Of a DNA stretch of 64,000 nt, positions 7,882 to 19,012 are shown piece by piece. The stretch covers positions 371,888 to 435,887 of the forward strand of contig NZ_SZPR01000010.1 in assembly GCF_005280195.1 (NCBI RefSeq), in the 5' to 3' direction. The notes under the pieces were generated by a model, which was given only the letters and a program-made list of their open reading frames with translations, was not told where the DNA came from and did not search any database. Numbering within the stretch: position 1 is the stretch's first letter; the number at the start of each line of letters is the position of its first letter. Made by a program: the position numbers and the translations under genes. Source of the DNA: Streptomyces galbus (lineage in GTDB: Bacteria > Actinomycetota > Actinomycetes > Streptomycetales > Streptomycetaceae).

Positions 7882-9677
7882 ATGCAGATCCAAGACCTTC
7901 CCTATCCCGACCCCGGTGTGCCGGACGCGCGCTCAGGACCCCGCTTCCTGTGGTGGCTGGGCCGCAACCAGTTGGGCGGGCAACTGAAGTCCCTCGCCTG
8001 GGGGTTGCTGCACTTCGTCGCCGTCTCGGCGCAGCCGTTCTGCGTCGGGTACGCCGTCCAGGCCGTCGTCGACCGCTCCGGCGCCCGGCTCGCCCTCGCC
8101 GGGGGCCTGATGGCCCTGTGCGGTGCGGCCACCGCGGTCGGGGACACCTTCCTGCACCGCGCCGCCGTCACCAACTGGATCACCGCCGCCGCACGCGTGC
8201 AGCAGTTGCTCGCCCGCAAGGCCGCCCGGCTCGGCTCCGCGCTGACCAGGCGGGTCGCGGCCGGTGAGGTCGTGGCGGTCTCCACCGGTGACGTCGAGAA
8301 GATCGGCTGGTTCGTCGAGGCCGTGTCCCGCTTCTCCGCGGCCGCGCTCACCGTCCTGCTGGTCTGCGTCGGGCTGGTCGTCTACCAGCCGACGCTCGGC
8401 GTGGTCGTCGCCGTGGGGCTGCCCGTGGTGGCGTTCGCGGCGCTGCCGCTGCTGCCGCCCGCCACGCGGCGGGCCGACGTCCAGCGCGAGAAGGCCGGCC
8501 GCGCCACCGAACTGGCCTCGGACACCGTCGCCGGACTGCGGGTGCTGCGTGGCATCGGCGGCGAGGACCTGTTCCTCGACCGCTACCGCCGGGCCTCCCA
8601 GGAGGTCCGCCACGCCGCCGTGCGCAGCGCCCGGATGTGGTCGCTGATCAGCGCGATCCAGGTGCTGCTGCCGGGGCTGCTGCTCATCACGGTCGTCTGG
8701 TACGGCGTCCACCTGGCCCGCGAGGGCCGCATCACGGTCGGTGAACTCGTCACCGTCTACAGCTCGGTGACGGTGCTGGCGTACCCGCTGCGGCACTTCG
8801 AGGAGATCGCCATGGCGTACTCCTTCTCGCGCCCGTCCGCCAAGCGCGCCGCGCGCGTGCTGTCGCTGGAGCGGACCACGGACGCGGGCGGATCGCGCCC
8901 CGCCGACGCGCCCTCGGGCGACCTGTACGACCCGGCGACCGGACTCCTCGCGCCCGCCGGCCTGCTCACCGCGGTGGTCTGCGGCGACCCGGACGCGGCC
9001 GGACGCCTGGCGGAGCGCCTCGGCGGACACGCCTTCGCGGAGGGGCCCTCCGTCCTGCTGGGCGGCGTGCCGCTCGACGAACTGCCCCTGGACACCGCGC
9101 GGGCCGCCGTCCTCGTCCAGGACAAGGACCCGGTGTTGCTGTCCGGCGCGCTGCGCGACCTGCTCGACGTGCCCGCGTCGGGCCGGGTGGGTGCCGCGGC
9201 CGCGCTGGCGGCGGCGCAGTGCGCCGACGTCCTGGACGCACTCGTGCAGGGCTCGCTGGACACCGACGACCCGATGGACGCGCGGATCACCGAACGCGGG
9301 CGCTCCCTGTCCGGCGGCCAGCGCCAGCGGCTCGCCCTGGCGCGGTCGTTGCTCACCGATCCGGAGGTGCTGGTGCTGGACGAGCCGACGTCGGCCGTCG
9401 ACTCCCACACCGAGGCCCGCATCGCCGAGGGCCTGCGCGGCCTGCGCTCCGGACGCACGACCGTGGTGTTCACGTCCTCGCCGCTGCTGCTGGACCGGGC
9501 CGACCGGGTCGTCCTCGTCCACGACGGCGAGGTGGCGGCGGTCGGCACGCACCGCGACCTGCTGCACGAGGAGCCCCGGTACCGGGCCGTCGTCACCCGC
9601 GAGCCGGACGAGGAGAGCGCGGACGACTTCGCCGGACTCGAGGAGCTGGACGAGCTGCAAGAGATCGAGGAGACCGC

Positions 9678-9681
<4 letters not shown>
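7882..9681 (+). CDS. ABC exporter subunit with degenerate Walker A
   Basis: A 599-residue fused membrane-ATPase exporter half. The membrane part is at about residues 30-320 and the ATPase after 350. Where Walker A should be (about residues 365-376) the sequence reads CGDPDAAGRL, so the invariant lysine and GKS/T are lost. The H-loop histidine is also replaced (VVFTSSPLL near 530). The signature SLSGGQRQRLALARSLL and Walker B VLVLDEPTSAVD are intact. It can therefore complete its partner's ATP site but cannot bind ATP normally itself. A very acidic C-terminal tail follows (EELDELQEIEETA). The ATG at 7882 is used because the conserved sequence starts there; it overlaps the next gene by 4 bp (ATGA). 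Confidence 0.9.
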
Positions 9682-11459
<1,778 letters not shown>

Positions 11460-11762
11460 GGCGGGGCCCGGTCGACGGGTGAGCGGTGAGGCGGTCCACC
11501 TGGGTGGTGGCTCCGGCGGGCGGCGTCCCCGGGGCTCCGCCCGCGGTGGCCCTGCCGGGTCGCTCCCCCGCAGGCCGGGCCCCCGCGGAGGCGCTGCCGT
11601 TGCGCGGTCGCCGAGCGGGATGGAACGCTGGTAAGCGGCACCCGTGCGGGGAGCGACCGGGCCGTGTCCGGCGCCTTCCGTGCGCGGTCGGTGCCCGGCC
11701 CGGCGGCGGACCCCCGCCGACCGTGGTGCGTACGGGCCCGTCCCCACCCTCTGGAGGTACCC
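11460..11762. other. Intergenic region without a visible gene
   Basis: About 300 bp of very GC-rich DNA between the ABC pair and the DUF5709 gene. I see no coding pattern and no convincing promoter. A GGAGG ribosome site for the next gene lies at its right end. Confidence 0.6.
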
Positions 11763-12233
11763 GTGAACAGCGCCGACGGATGGGGAGACGACGTCTACCA
11801 GCCCGACGCGTCCGACATCCAGGACGACTCGGGGCTGCTCGACGAGGAGGACACCCTCGAGGACGACGACGTCGACAACCCCCTGGACCGCGGCTGGTCC
11901 CCTCCGGAGAAGCCCTGGGCCGTGGAGCACGACGGCGTCACGGCGGCCGAGCGGCTGCACGGTGAGACGCTGGAGCAGCGGCTGGCCGAGGAGCTGCCGG
12001 ACCTCGCCGTCCCGGACGGTGACGGTCTCGGTGACTCGGAGGACACCGACGGGGAACTCCTCGACGAGGAGGTCGGCGCGGTCCGCTCCGGACGGCTCGT
12101 GGCTCCGGACGAAGGGGTCCACGAGGACGAGGAGAGCGCGCTGGTCGCCACCGACGTCGGCATCGACGGGGCGGCCGCCTCCGCCGAGGAGGCCGCGATG
12201 CACATCGTCGACGGGGACGCCCTGCCCGGCTGA
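11763..12233 (+). CDS. DUF5709 family acidic protein
   Basis: A 156-residue, strongly acidic, soluble protein. It has the pattern of the actinobacterial DUF5709 family: WGDDVYQPDASD, GLLDEEDTLEDDDVDNPLDR, then RGWSPPEKPW, and a C-terminal AAASAEEAAMHIVD. The function of the family is not known. The GTG at 11763 has an ideal GGAGG about 7 bp upstream and gives the start expected for the family. The gene lies 70 bp before the ribosomal L31 gene on the same strand and may share a transcript with it. Confidence 0.82.
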   Translation: MNSADGWGDDVYQPDASDIQDDSGLLDEEDTLEDDDVDNPLDRGWSPPEKPWAVEHDGVTAAERLHGETLEQRLAEELPDLAVPDGDGLGDSEDTDGELLDEEVGAVRSGRLVAPDEGVHEDEESALVATDVGIDGAAASAEEAAMHIVDGDALPG

Positions 12234-12305
12234 CCCGCCGCCTCCCGGGGCGACGCGGCCCCCGCCGCGCCCGCCGTACGCACCGACCCGGCACGAGGAG
12301 CACGT

Positions 12306-12563
12306 ATGCAGCAGGACAAGCACCCCGACTACCACCCGGTCGTCTTCCGCGACCGCGCCGCCGGCTACGCCTTCCTGACCCGGTCCACGGCCACCAGCGA
12401 CCAGACCATCGAATGGGACGACGGCGAGACGTACCCGGTGGTGGACGTGGAGATCTCCTCCGAGAGCCACCCCTTCTACACCGGCAAGGCGCGCACCGTG
12501 GACACCGAGGGCCGCATCGCCCGCTTCGAGCGCCGCTACGGGGAGGGCTCGGCGCAGGGCTGA
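12306..12563 (+). CDS. rpmE2: 50S ribosomal protein L31 type B (zinc-free form)
   Basis: This 85-residue protein matches L31 type [28 protein letters not shown], and [20 protein letters not shown]. It lacks the CxxC zinc ligands of type A L31. Such zinc-free copies replace the zinc form on ribosomes when zinc is scarce and are often repressed by Zur. I looked in the 72 bp before the gene for a Zur palindrome (TGAAAATGATTTTCA type) and found none, so control may be different here. The ATG follows GAGGAG. Confidence 0.95.
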   Translation: MQQDKHPDYHPVVFRDRAAGYAFLTRSTATSDQTIEWDDGETYPVVDVEISSESHPFYTGKARTVDTEGRIARFERRYGEGSAQG

Positions 12564-12643
12564 GCGCACGCGGGGGCCCGGTCCGGTGGCGCGGGGGACG
12601 ACGCGGTGGCCGTGGGCGACGCGGCCGGGGCCGCCGGACGTCC

Positions 12644-13438
12644 TCAGATGAAGCCGAGCGCGGCCGCGCCGCCCAGCCCCCCGAGCAGCATGAACACCGG
12701 CATCAGCACCTTCAGCTCGATCCAGCTGCCCGCCCGGAACCGCATCACCTTCGGCGGGCCCAGTGGGTACCAGCGCTTGCGTCCGATCGGGATGGGCCAC
12801 AGGATCGGGCAGCCCGAGACGGTCAGCGCGTCCCCGATGTCGTGCACCAGGGCGCCCAGCACGATGGGCAGCCCGAGCCACAGGTACTCCTGCCCGGGCT
12901 CGGTGAACAGCCAGGCCGAGCCGTTGCCCGGCTTGTCGAGGGTCCCGGCGATGATCCACGCGCTGGTCGCCGCCAGCAGCCACACCAGCACGTCGCTGCT
13001 GGAGCCCCGGGCGGCGCGCCACAGCAGGCCCTCGATGGCCAGCACCATGTGCGCGAACAGGATCGCCAGCACCGCCCAGCGGCCCCCGGCCACGGCCAGC
13101 TCCGCGGCGCCCGCGCCGATCAGGACCGCCCACAGCCAGGTGTGCGTCAGGGTGCGGTGGCCGCCGGAGCGGCGTGCGTCGCCCTGCTTGCGGGTGGCCT
13201 TGTAGACGGCGTAGGACAGCTTGTCGACGATCTCGCACAGCCACCGCGAGAGCGGGCCGAAGGCGCGGGAGATGGTGGCGGCCTTGTGGTCGAGGTCGGG
13301 AGCCAGCGCGGCACCGGCACTGATCAGCGCGCCGGTCAGCAGGACGGGCCAGGGCATCGGGTGTCCGGCCGCGGCGACGGCCGCCCCGACGCCGAGCCAG
13401 GCGGCGGCGCCCGACAGTGAGTGTGCTGGTCCCATCAT
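12644..13438 (-). CDS. Membrane-bound metal-dependent hydrolase (YdjM/DUF457 type)
   Basis: A 264-residue inner-membrane protein of the YdjM/DUF457 putative metal-dependent hydrolase group. The signature histidines are at the N-terminus (MMGPAHSLSG), in LAPDLDHKAATIS, RRSGGHRTLTHTWLW and IVLGALVHDIGDALT. They are interleaved with about five hydrophobic segments. Enzymatic activity is inferred for the family from these motifs, not shown. Two ATGs lie in tandem (13438 and 13435) behind GACGAGGGCC; the first is used, the second is equally possible. It diverges from the helicase gene. Confidence 0.85.
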   Translation of the reverse strand: MMGPAHSLSGAAAWLGVGAAVAAAGHPMPWPVLLTGALISAGAALAPDLDHKAATISRAFGPLSRWLCEIVDKLSYAVYKATRKQGDARRSGGHRTLTHTWLWAVLIGAGAAELAVAGGRWAVLAILFAHMVLAIEGLLWRAARGSSSDVLVWLLAATSAWIIAGTLDKPGNGSAWLFTEPGQEYLWLGLPIVLGALVHDIGDALTVSGCPILWPIPIGRKRWYPLGPPKVMRFRAGSWIELKVLMPVFMLLGGLGGAAALGFI

Positions 13439-13583
13439 GGCCCTCGTCCGCCCCATTCCTCGTGTGCCGCTGTCCAGTTGACCGGGTGCGATGACGCTCC
13501 GTCGGCGCCACAGCGTAACCGTCGCGATCTTCGGTCCGGCAGCCGATTCCCCCCTCGGGGGCCGGGGCAGGCAAGATGGGGAC

Positions 13584-16097
13584 GTGACCCTCATCGATCA
13601 GCTCCCGCCGACCGCCGACCCCGACGCCCTGTACGAAGCCTTCGAGTCGTGGGCGCAGGAGCGCGGTCTGACCCTCTACTCCCACCAGGAGGAGGCGCTG
13701 ATCGAGGTGGTCTCGGGGGCGAACGTGATCGTCTCGACGCCCACCGGGTCCGGCAAGAGCATGATCGCGGCGGGGGCGCACTTCGCGGCGCTGGCCCGCG
13801 ACGAGGTGACCTTCTACACGGCGCCGATCAAGGCGCTGGTGTCGGAGAAGTTCTTCGAGCTGTGCAAGCTGTTCGGCACCGAGAACGTGGGCATGCTGAC
13901 CGGTGACGCGTCCGTCAACGCCGACGCCCCGGTCATCTGCTGCACCGCCGAGGTGCTGGCGTCGATCGCGCTGCGCGACGGCAGGCGGGCGGACGTCGGC
14001 CAGGTCGTCATGGACGAGTTCCACTTCTACGCCGAGCCGGACCGCGGCTGGGCCTGGCAGATCCCGCTGCTGGAACTGCCGCAGGCGCAGTTCGTCCTGA
14101 TGTCGGCCACGCTCGGTGACGTGTCCTTCTTCGAGAAGGACCTCACCCGCCGCACCGGCCGCCCTACGTCGGTGGTCCGCTCGGCGACCCGTCCCGTCCC
14201 GCTGTCCTACGCCTACCGGTACACGCCGCTCACCGAGACCCTCACCGACCTGCTGGAGACCAAGCAGGCCCCGGTGTACATCGTGCACTTCACCCAGGCG
14301 CAGGCCGTCGAGCGGGCGCAGGCGCTGATGAGCATCAACATGTGTTCGCGGGAGGAGAAGGAGAAGATCGCCGAGCTGATCGGCAACTTCCGCTTCACCA
14401 CCTCCTTCGGCCGCAACCTCTCCCGCTACGTCCGGCACGGCATCGGCGTGCACCACGCCGGCATGCTGCCCAAGTACCGGCGGCTGGTGGAGAAGCTCGC
14501 GCAGGCCGGTCTGCTGAAGGTGATCTGCGGGACGGACACGCTCGGCGTCGGCGTCAACGTGCCCATCCGCACCGTGCTGTTCACGGCGCTCACCAAGTAC
14601 GACGGCAACCGGGTGCGCACCCTGCGCGCGCGGGAGTTCCACCAGATCGCGGGGCGCGCCGGGCGGGCCGGGTTCGACACGGCGGGCTACGTCGTCGCGC
14701 AGGCACCGGAACACGTCATCGAGAACGAGAAGGCGCTCGCCAAGGCCGGCGACGACCCGAAGAAGCGCCGCAAGGTGGTCCGCAAGAAGGCCCCGGAAGG
14801 CTTCGTGGGCTGGACGGAGAACACCTTCGAGAAGCTGATCGAGTCGGAGCCGGAGCCGCTGACGTCGCGTTTCCGGGTCACGCACACCATGCTGCTCTCG
14901 GTGATCGCCCGGCCGGGCAACGCCTTCCAGGCGATGCGCCACCTGCTGGAGGACAACCACGAGCCGCGCAAGCAGCAGCTCCGCCACATCCGCCGGGCCA
15001 TCGCGATCTACCGCTCGCTGCTGGACGGCGGCATCGTGGAGAAGCTCGACCAGCCCGACGCCGAGGGGCGCATCGTCCGTCTCACGGTCGACCTGCAGCA
15101 GGACTTCGCGCTGAACCAGCCGCTGTCCACCTTCGCGCTGGCCGCGTTCGAACTGCTGGACCCGGAGTCGCCGTCGTACGCACTGGACATGGTGTCGGTC
15201 GTGGAGTCGACCCTCGACGACCCGCGGCAGATCCTCGCCGCCCAGCAGAACAAGGCGCGCGGCGAGGCGGTGGCCGCGATGAAGGCGGACGGCGTCGAGT
15301 ACGAGGAGCGCATGGAGCGCCTCCAGGACGTCACCTACCCCAAGCCCCTGGAGGAGCTGCTCTTCCACGCGTACAACACGTACCGCAAGAGCCACCCCTG
15401 GGTCGGCGACCATCCGCTGTCGCCGAAGTCCGTCATCCGTGACATGTACGAACGGGCGCTGACGTTCACCGAGTTGGTGTCGCACTACGAGCTGGCGCGC
15501 ACCGAGGGCATCGTGCTGCGCTATCTCGCCAGCGCCTTCAAGGCCCTGGACCACACCATCCCCGACGACCTGAAGTCGGAGGACCTGCAGGACCTGATCG
15601 AGTGGCTGGGCGAGATGGTCCGCCAGGTCGACTCCAGCCTGCTGGACGAGTGGGAGCAGCTGGCCAATCCGGAGGTGATGACCGCCGAGGAGGCCCAGGA
15701 GAAGGCCGACGAGGTCAAGCCGGTCACCACCAACGCGCGGGCCTTCCGGGTGCTGGTGCGCAACGCGATGTTCCGCCGGGTGGAGCTCGCCGCCCTCGAC
15801 CAGGTGGACGAGCTGGGCGGGATGGACGCCGAGTCCGGCTGGGACGCGGACGCCTGGGGCGAGGCGATGGACGCGTACTGGGACGAGTACGACGACCTGG
15901 GCACCGGCCCGAACGCCCGCGGTCCGAAGCTGCTCGTCATCGAGGAGGAGCCGCAGCGCCGCCTGTGGCGGGTCCGCCAGATCTTCGACGACCCGAACGG
16001 CGACCACGACTGGGGCATCAGCGCCGAGGTCGACCTCGACGCCTCCGACGCCGAAGGCCGCGCCGTGGTGCGGGTCACCGACGTCGGGCAGTTGTGA
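13584..16097 (+). CDS. Ski2-like DEAD/DEAH-box RNA helicase
   Basis: An 837-residue superfamily 2 helicase of the Ski2/Mtr4-like kind common in actinobacteria. In order: Q-motif-like SHQEEALIEVV, motif I STPTGSGKSM (about residues 52-61), Ia APIKAL, motif II VVMDEFHFY (DEFH, about 144), motif III LMSATLG, motif IV YIVHFTQAQA, then GVHHAGMLPKYRR, CGTDTLGVGVNVP and motif VI HQIAGRAGRAGFDTAG. A long helical C-terminal region of about 400 residues follows, ending in a small beta domain (WRVRQIFDDPNGDHDWG). It probably unwinds structured RNA in processing or decay. The GTG at 13584 is chosen because homology begins directly after it and a G-rich site precedes it. Confidence 0.9.
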   Translation: MTLIDQLPPTADPDALYEAFESWAQERGLTLYSHQEEALIEVVSGANVIVSTPTGSGKSMIAAGAHFAALARDEVTFYTAPIKALVSEKFFELCKLFGTENVGMLTGDASVNADAPVICCTAEVLASIALRDGRRADVGQVVMDEFHFYAEPDRGWAWQIPLLELPQAQFVLMSATLGDVSFFEKDLTRRTGRPTSVVRSATRPVPLSYAYRYTPLTETLTDLLETKQAPVYIVHFTQAQAVERAQALMSINMCSREEKEKIAELIGNFRFTTSFGRNLSRYVRHGIGVHHAGMLPKYRRLVEKLAQAGLLKVICGTDTLGVGVNVPIRTVLFTALTKYDGNRVRTLRAREFHQIAGRAGRAGFDTAGYVVAQAPEHVIENEKALAKAGDDPKKRRKVVRKKAPEGFVGWTENTFEKLIESEPEPLTSRFRVTHTMLLSVIARPGNAFQAMRHLLEDNHEPRKQQLRHIRRAIAIYRSLLDGGIVEKLDQPDAEGRIVRLTVDLQQDFALNQPLSTFALAAFELLDPESPSYALDMVSVVESTLDDPRQILAAQQNKARGEAVAAMKADGVEYEERMERLQDVTYPKPLEELLFHAYNTYRKSHPWVGDHPLSPKSVIRDMYERALTFTELVSHYELARTEGIVLRYLASAFKALDHTIPDDLKSEDLQDLIEWLGEMVRQVDSSLLDEWEQLANPEVMTAEEAQEKADEVKPVTTNARAFRVLVRNAMFRRVELAALDQVDELGGMDAESGWDADAWGEAMDAYWDEYDDLGTGPNARGPKLLVIEEEPQRRLWRVRQIFDDPNGDHDWGISAEVDLDASDAEGRAVVRVTDVGQL

Positions 16098-16176
16098 GCG
16101 CACCCCGCGCCACCGGCCCCCGGGGCGGGCGGCACAGCGGATCCCACCCCGTCGCGACCACAGGAGAAGCACACCC

Positions 16177-17043
16177 ATGACGAATCCGGCCGAACGGCTG
16201 GTCGACCTGCTCGACCTGGAGCAGATCGAGGTCAACATCTTCCGCGGCCGCAGCCCCCACGAGTCGTTGCAGCGGGTCTTCGGCGGCCAGGTGGCGGGCC
16301 AGGCGCTGGTCGCGGCGGGCCGCACCACCGAGGGCGACCGGCCCGTGCACTCGCTGCACGCGTACTTCCTGCGGCCGGGCCGGCCGGGTGTGCCGATCGT
16401 GTACCAGGTCGAGCGGGTGCGCGACGGCCGGTCGTTCACGACGCGCCGGGTCACCGCGGTGCAGCAGGGGCGCACCATTTTCAATCTCACCGCCTCCTTC
16501 CACCGGCCCGAGGACGGGCCCTTCGAGCACCAGTTGCCGCCCGCCCGCAAGGTCCCGGACCCCGAATCGCTGCCGACCGTGGCGGACGAGGTCCGGGAGC
16601 ACCTGGGCGCGCTGCCCGAGCAGTTCGAGCGGATGGCGCGCCGGCAGCCCTTCGACATCCGCTACGCCGACCGGCTGCGCTGGAGCCTGGAGGAGGTCGA
16701 GGGCGCCGAGCCGCGCAGCGCGGTGTGGATGCGGGCGGTCGGCCCGCTCGGCGACGACCCGCTGGTGCACACCTGCGCGCTCACCTACGCCAGCGACATG
16801 ACGCTCCTGGACGCCGTCCGCCTGCCCGTCGAACCCCTGTGGGGGCCGCGGAACTTCGACATGGCGTCGCTGGACCACGCGATGTGGTTCCACCGGCCGT
16901 TCCGCGCGGACGAGTGGTTCCTGTACGACCAGGAGTCCCCGATCGCGACCGGCGGGCGGGGACTGGCCCGCGGCCGGATCTACGACGTCGAGGGGCGCCT
17001 GCTGGTGTCGGTCGTCCAGGAGGGCCTCTTCCGGGCCCTGTAG
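16177..17043 (+). CDS. tesB: Acyl-CoA thioesterase II
   Basis: A 288-residue TesB-type double-hotdog thioesterase that hydrolyses acyl-CoA to free acid and CoA in the cytoplasm. The whole family pattern is present: DLLDLEQIEVNIFRGRSP, RVFGGQVAGQALVAA, HSLHAYFLRPG, TRRVTAVQQG in the first hotdog, then YASDMTLLDAV, LDHAMWFHRPFRADEWFLYD and the C-terminal VVQEGLFR. The Asp/Thr/Gln catalytic set expected from E. coli TesB appears conserved in YASDMTL, the HAMWFHRPF region and VQEG. AGGAGA precedes the ATG. The gene is 79 bp behind the helicase and may be co-transcribed with it. Confidence 0.93.
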   Translation: MTNPAERLVDLLDLEQIEVNIFRGRSPHESLQRVFGGQVAGQALVAAGRTTEGDRPVHSLHAYFLRPGRPGVPIVYQVERVRDGRSFTTRRVTAVQQGRTIFNLTASFHRPEDGPFEHQLPPARKVPDPESLPTVADEVREHLGALPEQFERMARRQPFDIRYADRLRWSLEEVEGAEPRSAVWMRAVGPLGDDPLVHTCALTYASDMTLLDAVRLPVEPLWGPRNFDMASLDHAMWFHRPFRADEWFLYDQESPIATGGRGLARGRIYDVEGRLLVSVVQEGLFRAL

Positions 17044-17044
17044 G

Positions 17045-17944
17045 TCACGCTCCGCCGCGCCGCAGCCAGCCCGGCAGCCGCAGCCGGGCGCGCTCGGGGG
17101 GCCGCTGGCCGGGCGGCCCGGTCGGGGAGGCGGACGCCGGGGCGGCCGTCGCGGGGCGGGGTGCGGGGCGGGGTGCGGGCCGCTCCTCGCGGGCTTCCGC
17201 CAGGGCCTGCGCCAGGTCGGACCGCAGCCAGGCGATCTCGTCCGGGTCGTCCGCCGTGGCGATCCGCTCGGCGAGCAGGGCGGCCGGCGAGCCCGGCGCC
17301 CCGTGACCGGGTGGTGGTGGCCGGAACCGGTCGAGGTGGGCGCGCTCGTAGGGGTCGGTGACGCCCTCCGCGATGTGCGCCGGGTCCAGCAGGGCGGCCA
17401 GGGCCCCGGCGCGCTGCCACGGGTCCTCGGCCTGCCGCAGCAGGAAGCCGAGGTGTCGTCCGCGCCAGTTGCGGGCCCGCAGGTCCAGGCCCGCCGCCAG
17501 GTGGCCGCGCAGCGTCTCGGGCGCGGGGCCGTGCAGCAGGCGCGCGTGTTCCGGGGCGGCGGCGAAGTCACGCAGTTCGTCGGCGAGGTAGCGCCAGACG
17601 ACGGCGCGGTAGCGGTTGAGGTAGAAGGCCACCGGCACCACCAGGCCAGCCCGCGCGAAGCGGGTGAACCGGGTGGGTGCCACCTCCATCAGCTCGGCGG
17701 CCTCCCGGGTCCCGACGGTCCGGACGCTCTCCCGCAGCGCCTCGGGGAAGCCCGGCTCGGCGCGCAGCCGGTCCAGCTCGGCCCGGGGGACGCGGCGGCC
17801 CCCGCCGCCCTCGTCGGGCACGGTCCTGATCCGGCCGAGGCGGGCGGCGAGGTCCAGCTCGCCGCGCTTGAGGCCGAGTTCGCGGGCGGCCCGGCCGGGC
17901 GCGCAGGTCTCGGCCGGGGATGCGGTGACGGTGTGCGCGGACAT
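17045..17944 (-). CDS. DUF6397-type regulator-like protein
   Basis: A 299-residue protein restricted, as far as I know, to Streptomyces relatives (DUF6397). The N-terminal 90 residues look like a DNA-binding helical region: AARELGLKRGELDLAARLGR with a MerR/excisionase-like pattern, then TREAAELMEVAPTRFTRFAR. The middle is rich in Arg/Leu helices (YLNRYRAVVWRYLADELRDF). The last 60 residues are a Pro/Ala-rich tail ending in GWLRRGGA. The function is unknown. It converges with tesB with a single base between the stop codons. GGGGGAG precedes the ATG. Confidence 0.75.
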   Translation of the reverse strand: MSAHTVTASPAETCAPGRAARELGLKRGELDLAARLGRIRTVPDEGGGGRRVPRAELDRLRAEPGFPEALRESVRTVGTREAAELMEVAPTRFTRFARAGLVVPVAFYLNRYRAVVWRYLADELRDFAAAPEHARLLHGPAPETLRGHLAAGLDLRARNWRGRHLGFLLRQAEDPWQRAGALAALLDPAHIAEGVTDPYERAHLDRFRPPPPGHGAPGSPAALLAERIATADDPDEIAWLRSDLAQALAEAREERPAPRPAPRPATAAPASASPTGPPGQRPPERARLRLPGWLRRGGA

Positions 17945-18071
17945 GGTGGTCTCCCCCGTGGAGTGGCGGGCCCCGCGCTGTCCGCGGCGGCCTCGGGAAA
18001 AACCGTAGACCGATCCGCGCGACCTCGAAGGAGCCTGTGGACAACTCCGCGGGCCCCGAGGAAACCGCAGG

Positions 18072-18485
18072 TCAGGCTTCTGTCTCCGGGGACTGCTCCG
18101 GGCGTCGGGCGTCGACGGTGAGGTGCTCGCCGACCCGGTTGACGAGCAGGGTCATCTCGTAGGCGATCTGCCCGAAGTCGGCCTCGGCGCCGCTGAGGAC
18201 GCACAGACAGCTCCCGGTGCCCGCGGCGGTGACGAACAGCACCGCGTCGTCGAACTCGACCAGCGTCTGGCGCACCTGGCCCGCCCCGAAGTGGCGCCCG
18301 GAGCCCTTCGCGAGGCTGTGCAGGCCCGAGGAGACGGCGGCGAGGTGCTCGGCGTCCTCACGGCGCAGTCCCGTGCTGGCGCCGGCGACCAGGCCGTCGT
18401 TGGACAGCACCAGGGCGTGCCGTACGTGGTCGACGCGCTCGGTCAGGTCGTCCAGGAGCCAGCCGAGTCCCTGCTTGTGAGCCAT
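18072..18485 (-). CDS. Orphan roadblock/LC7 protein (CvnB-like)
   Basis: A 137-residue roadblock/LC7 domain protein, clearly related to the conservon B protein at 29.5-29.9 kb of this window. Both share LGWLLDDL or LDWLLDDL, HALVLSNDGL, LTREDAEHLAAV-type segments and GSGRHFGAGQVRQTLVE. Roadblock proteins bind small GTPases and, in conservons, couple a sensor kinase to a Ras-like GTPase at the membrane. No kinase, DUF742 or GTPase gene is next to this copy, so it is an orphan that could feed into the nearby conservon or work separately. GGGGGAG precedes the ATG at 18485. Confidence 0.88.
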   Translation of the reverse strand: MAHKQGLGWLLDDLTERVDHVRHALVLSNDGLVAGASTGLRREDAEHLAAVSSGLHSLAKGSGRHFGAGQVRQTLVEFDDAVLFVTAAGTGSCLCVLSGAEADFGQIAYEMTLLVNRVGEHLTVDARRPEQSPETEA

Positions 18486-18609
18486 GGTGCGTTCTCCCCC
18501 AGTGCCGTTCCCCGTGTGCGTTCCCCGCGCGGTGTGTCCCGTGGCGCTCGGGCGGGACGTGCCAGCCAGCCTTCCCCACGACCGGGCGGCGGGCAAGGAG
18601 GATGGGGGC

Positions 18610-18705
18610 ATGGCCCCGAAGATGACCGACACGGAATGGCGGGCGTTCGTCTCCGGGGGCGTCCCGCGGAGCAGTCACATGATCGACCCGGCAGGGTCGG
18701 CCTGA
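18610..18705 (+). pseudogene. Remnant of an F420-dependent PPOX-class oxidoreductase
   Basis: A good ribosome site (AAGGAGG) and the ATG at 18610 start a 31-codon frame. Its first 17 residues, MAPKMTDTEWRAFVSGG, are typical of PPOX-class F420-dependent oxidoreductases, which are normally about 130 residues long. After this the sequence loses all resemblance and stops at 18705. The rest of the gene is absent, and an intergenic inverted repeat begins about 12 bp later, so the gene was probably cut by a deletion. Confidence 0.65.
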
Positions 18706-18716
18706 TCGGGGAGCAC

Positions 18717-18827
18717 GATCGCGCCGTTCCCCGCGCGCGCCCCTGAAAGCCCCTCAAGGCCCTCAGACCCTGCAGGCGAAGAACTGGCGCAGCCGCGTCT
18801 TTCAGGGGCGCAGGGAATTTGCGCGAC
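18717..18827. repeat. Long inverted intergenic repeat
   Basis: The arms at 18717-18749 and 18799-18827 are imperfect inverted copies of a sequence containing GCGCGGGGAAC and CAGGGGCGC elements. This sequence is, to my memory, very common between Streptomyces genes. It lies between the PPOX remnant and the MMPL gene and could fold into a hairpin that ends transcription or marks a dispersed repeat. Apart from this and the palindrome at 18872, the stretch 18706-19012 holds no gene. Confidence 0.65.
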
Positions 18828-18871
18828 CAGCCCCCACCCACCCGCAGGCGAACACGTACCCGCGGCTCCCC

Positions 18872-18889
18872 TTACTCCCGGGGGAGTAA
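18872..18889. promoter_or_regulatory. Palindromic operator upstream of the MMPL gene
   Basis: TTACTCCC and GGGAGTAA form a perfect 8-bp inverted repeat around a 2-bp centre, 123 bp before the MMPL start. Its symmetry and AT-containing ends stand out in this DNA. A likely binder is the LuxR-type response regulator encoded downstream, but that is inference. Confidence 0.55.
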
Positions 18890-19012
18890 TCCGCACCCCC
18901 CGCCACCCCAGGCAGTACCCGCAGGCTCCCCCTGCCGTCCGACGCAAACCCCTGCCCGTGCCGGAAGGCTGACAGCTGAAACGGTAGTCGTCGTAGCGAG
19001 GGAGATCTGCTC

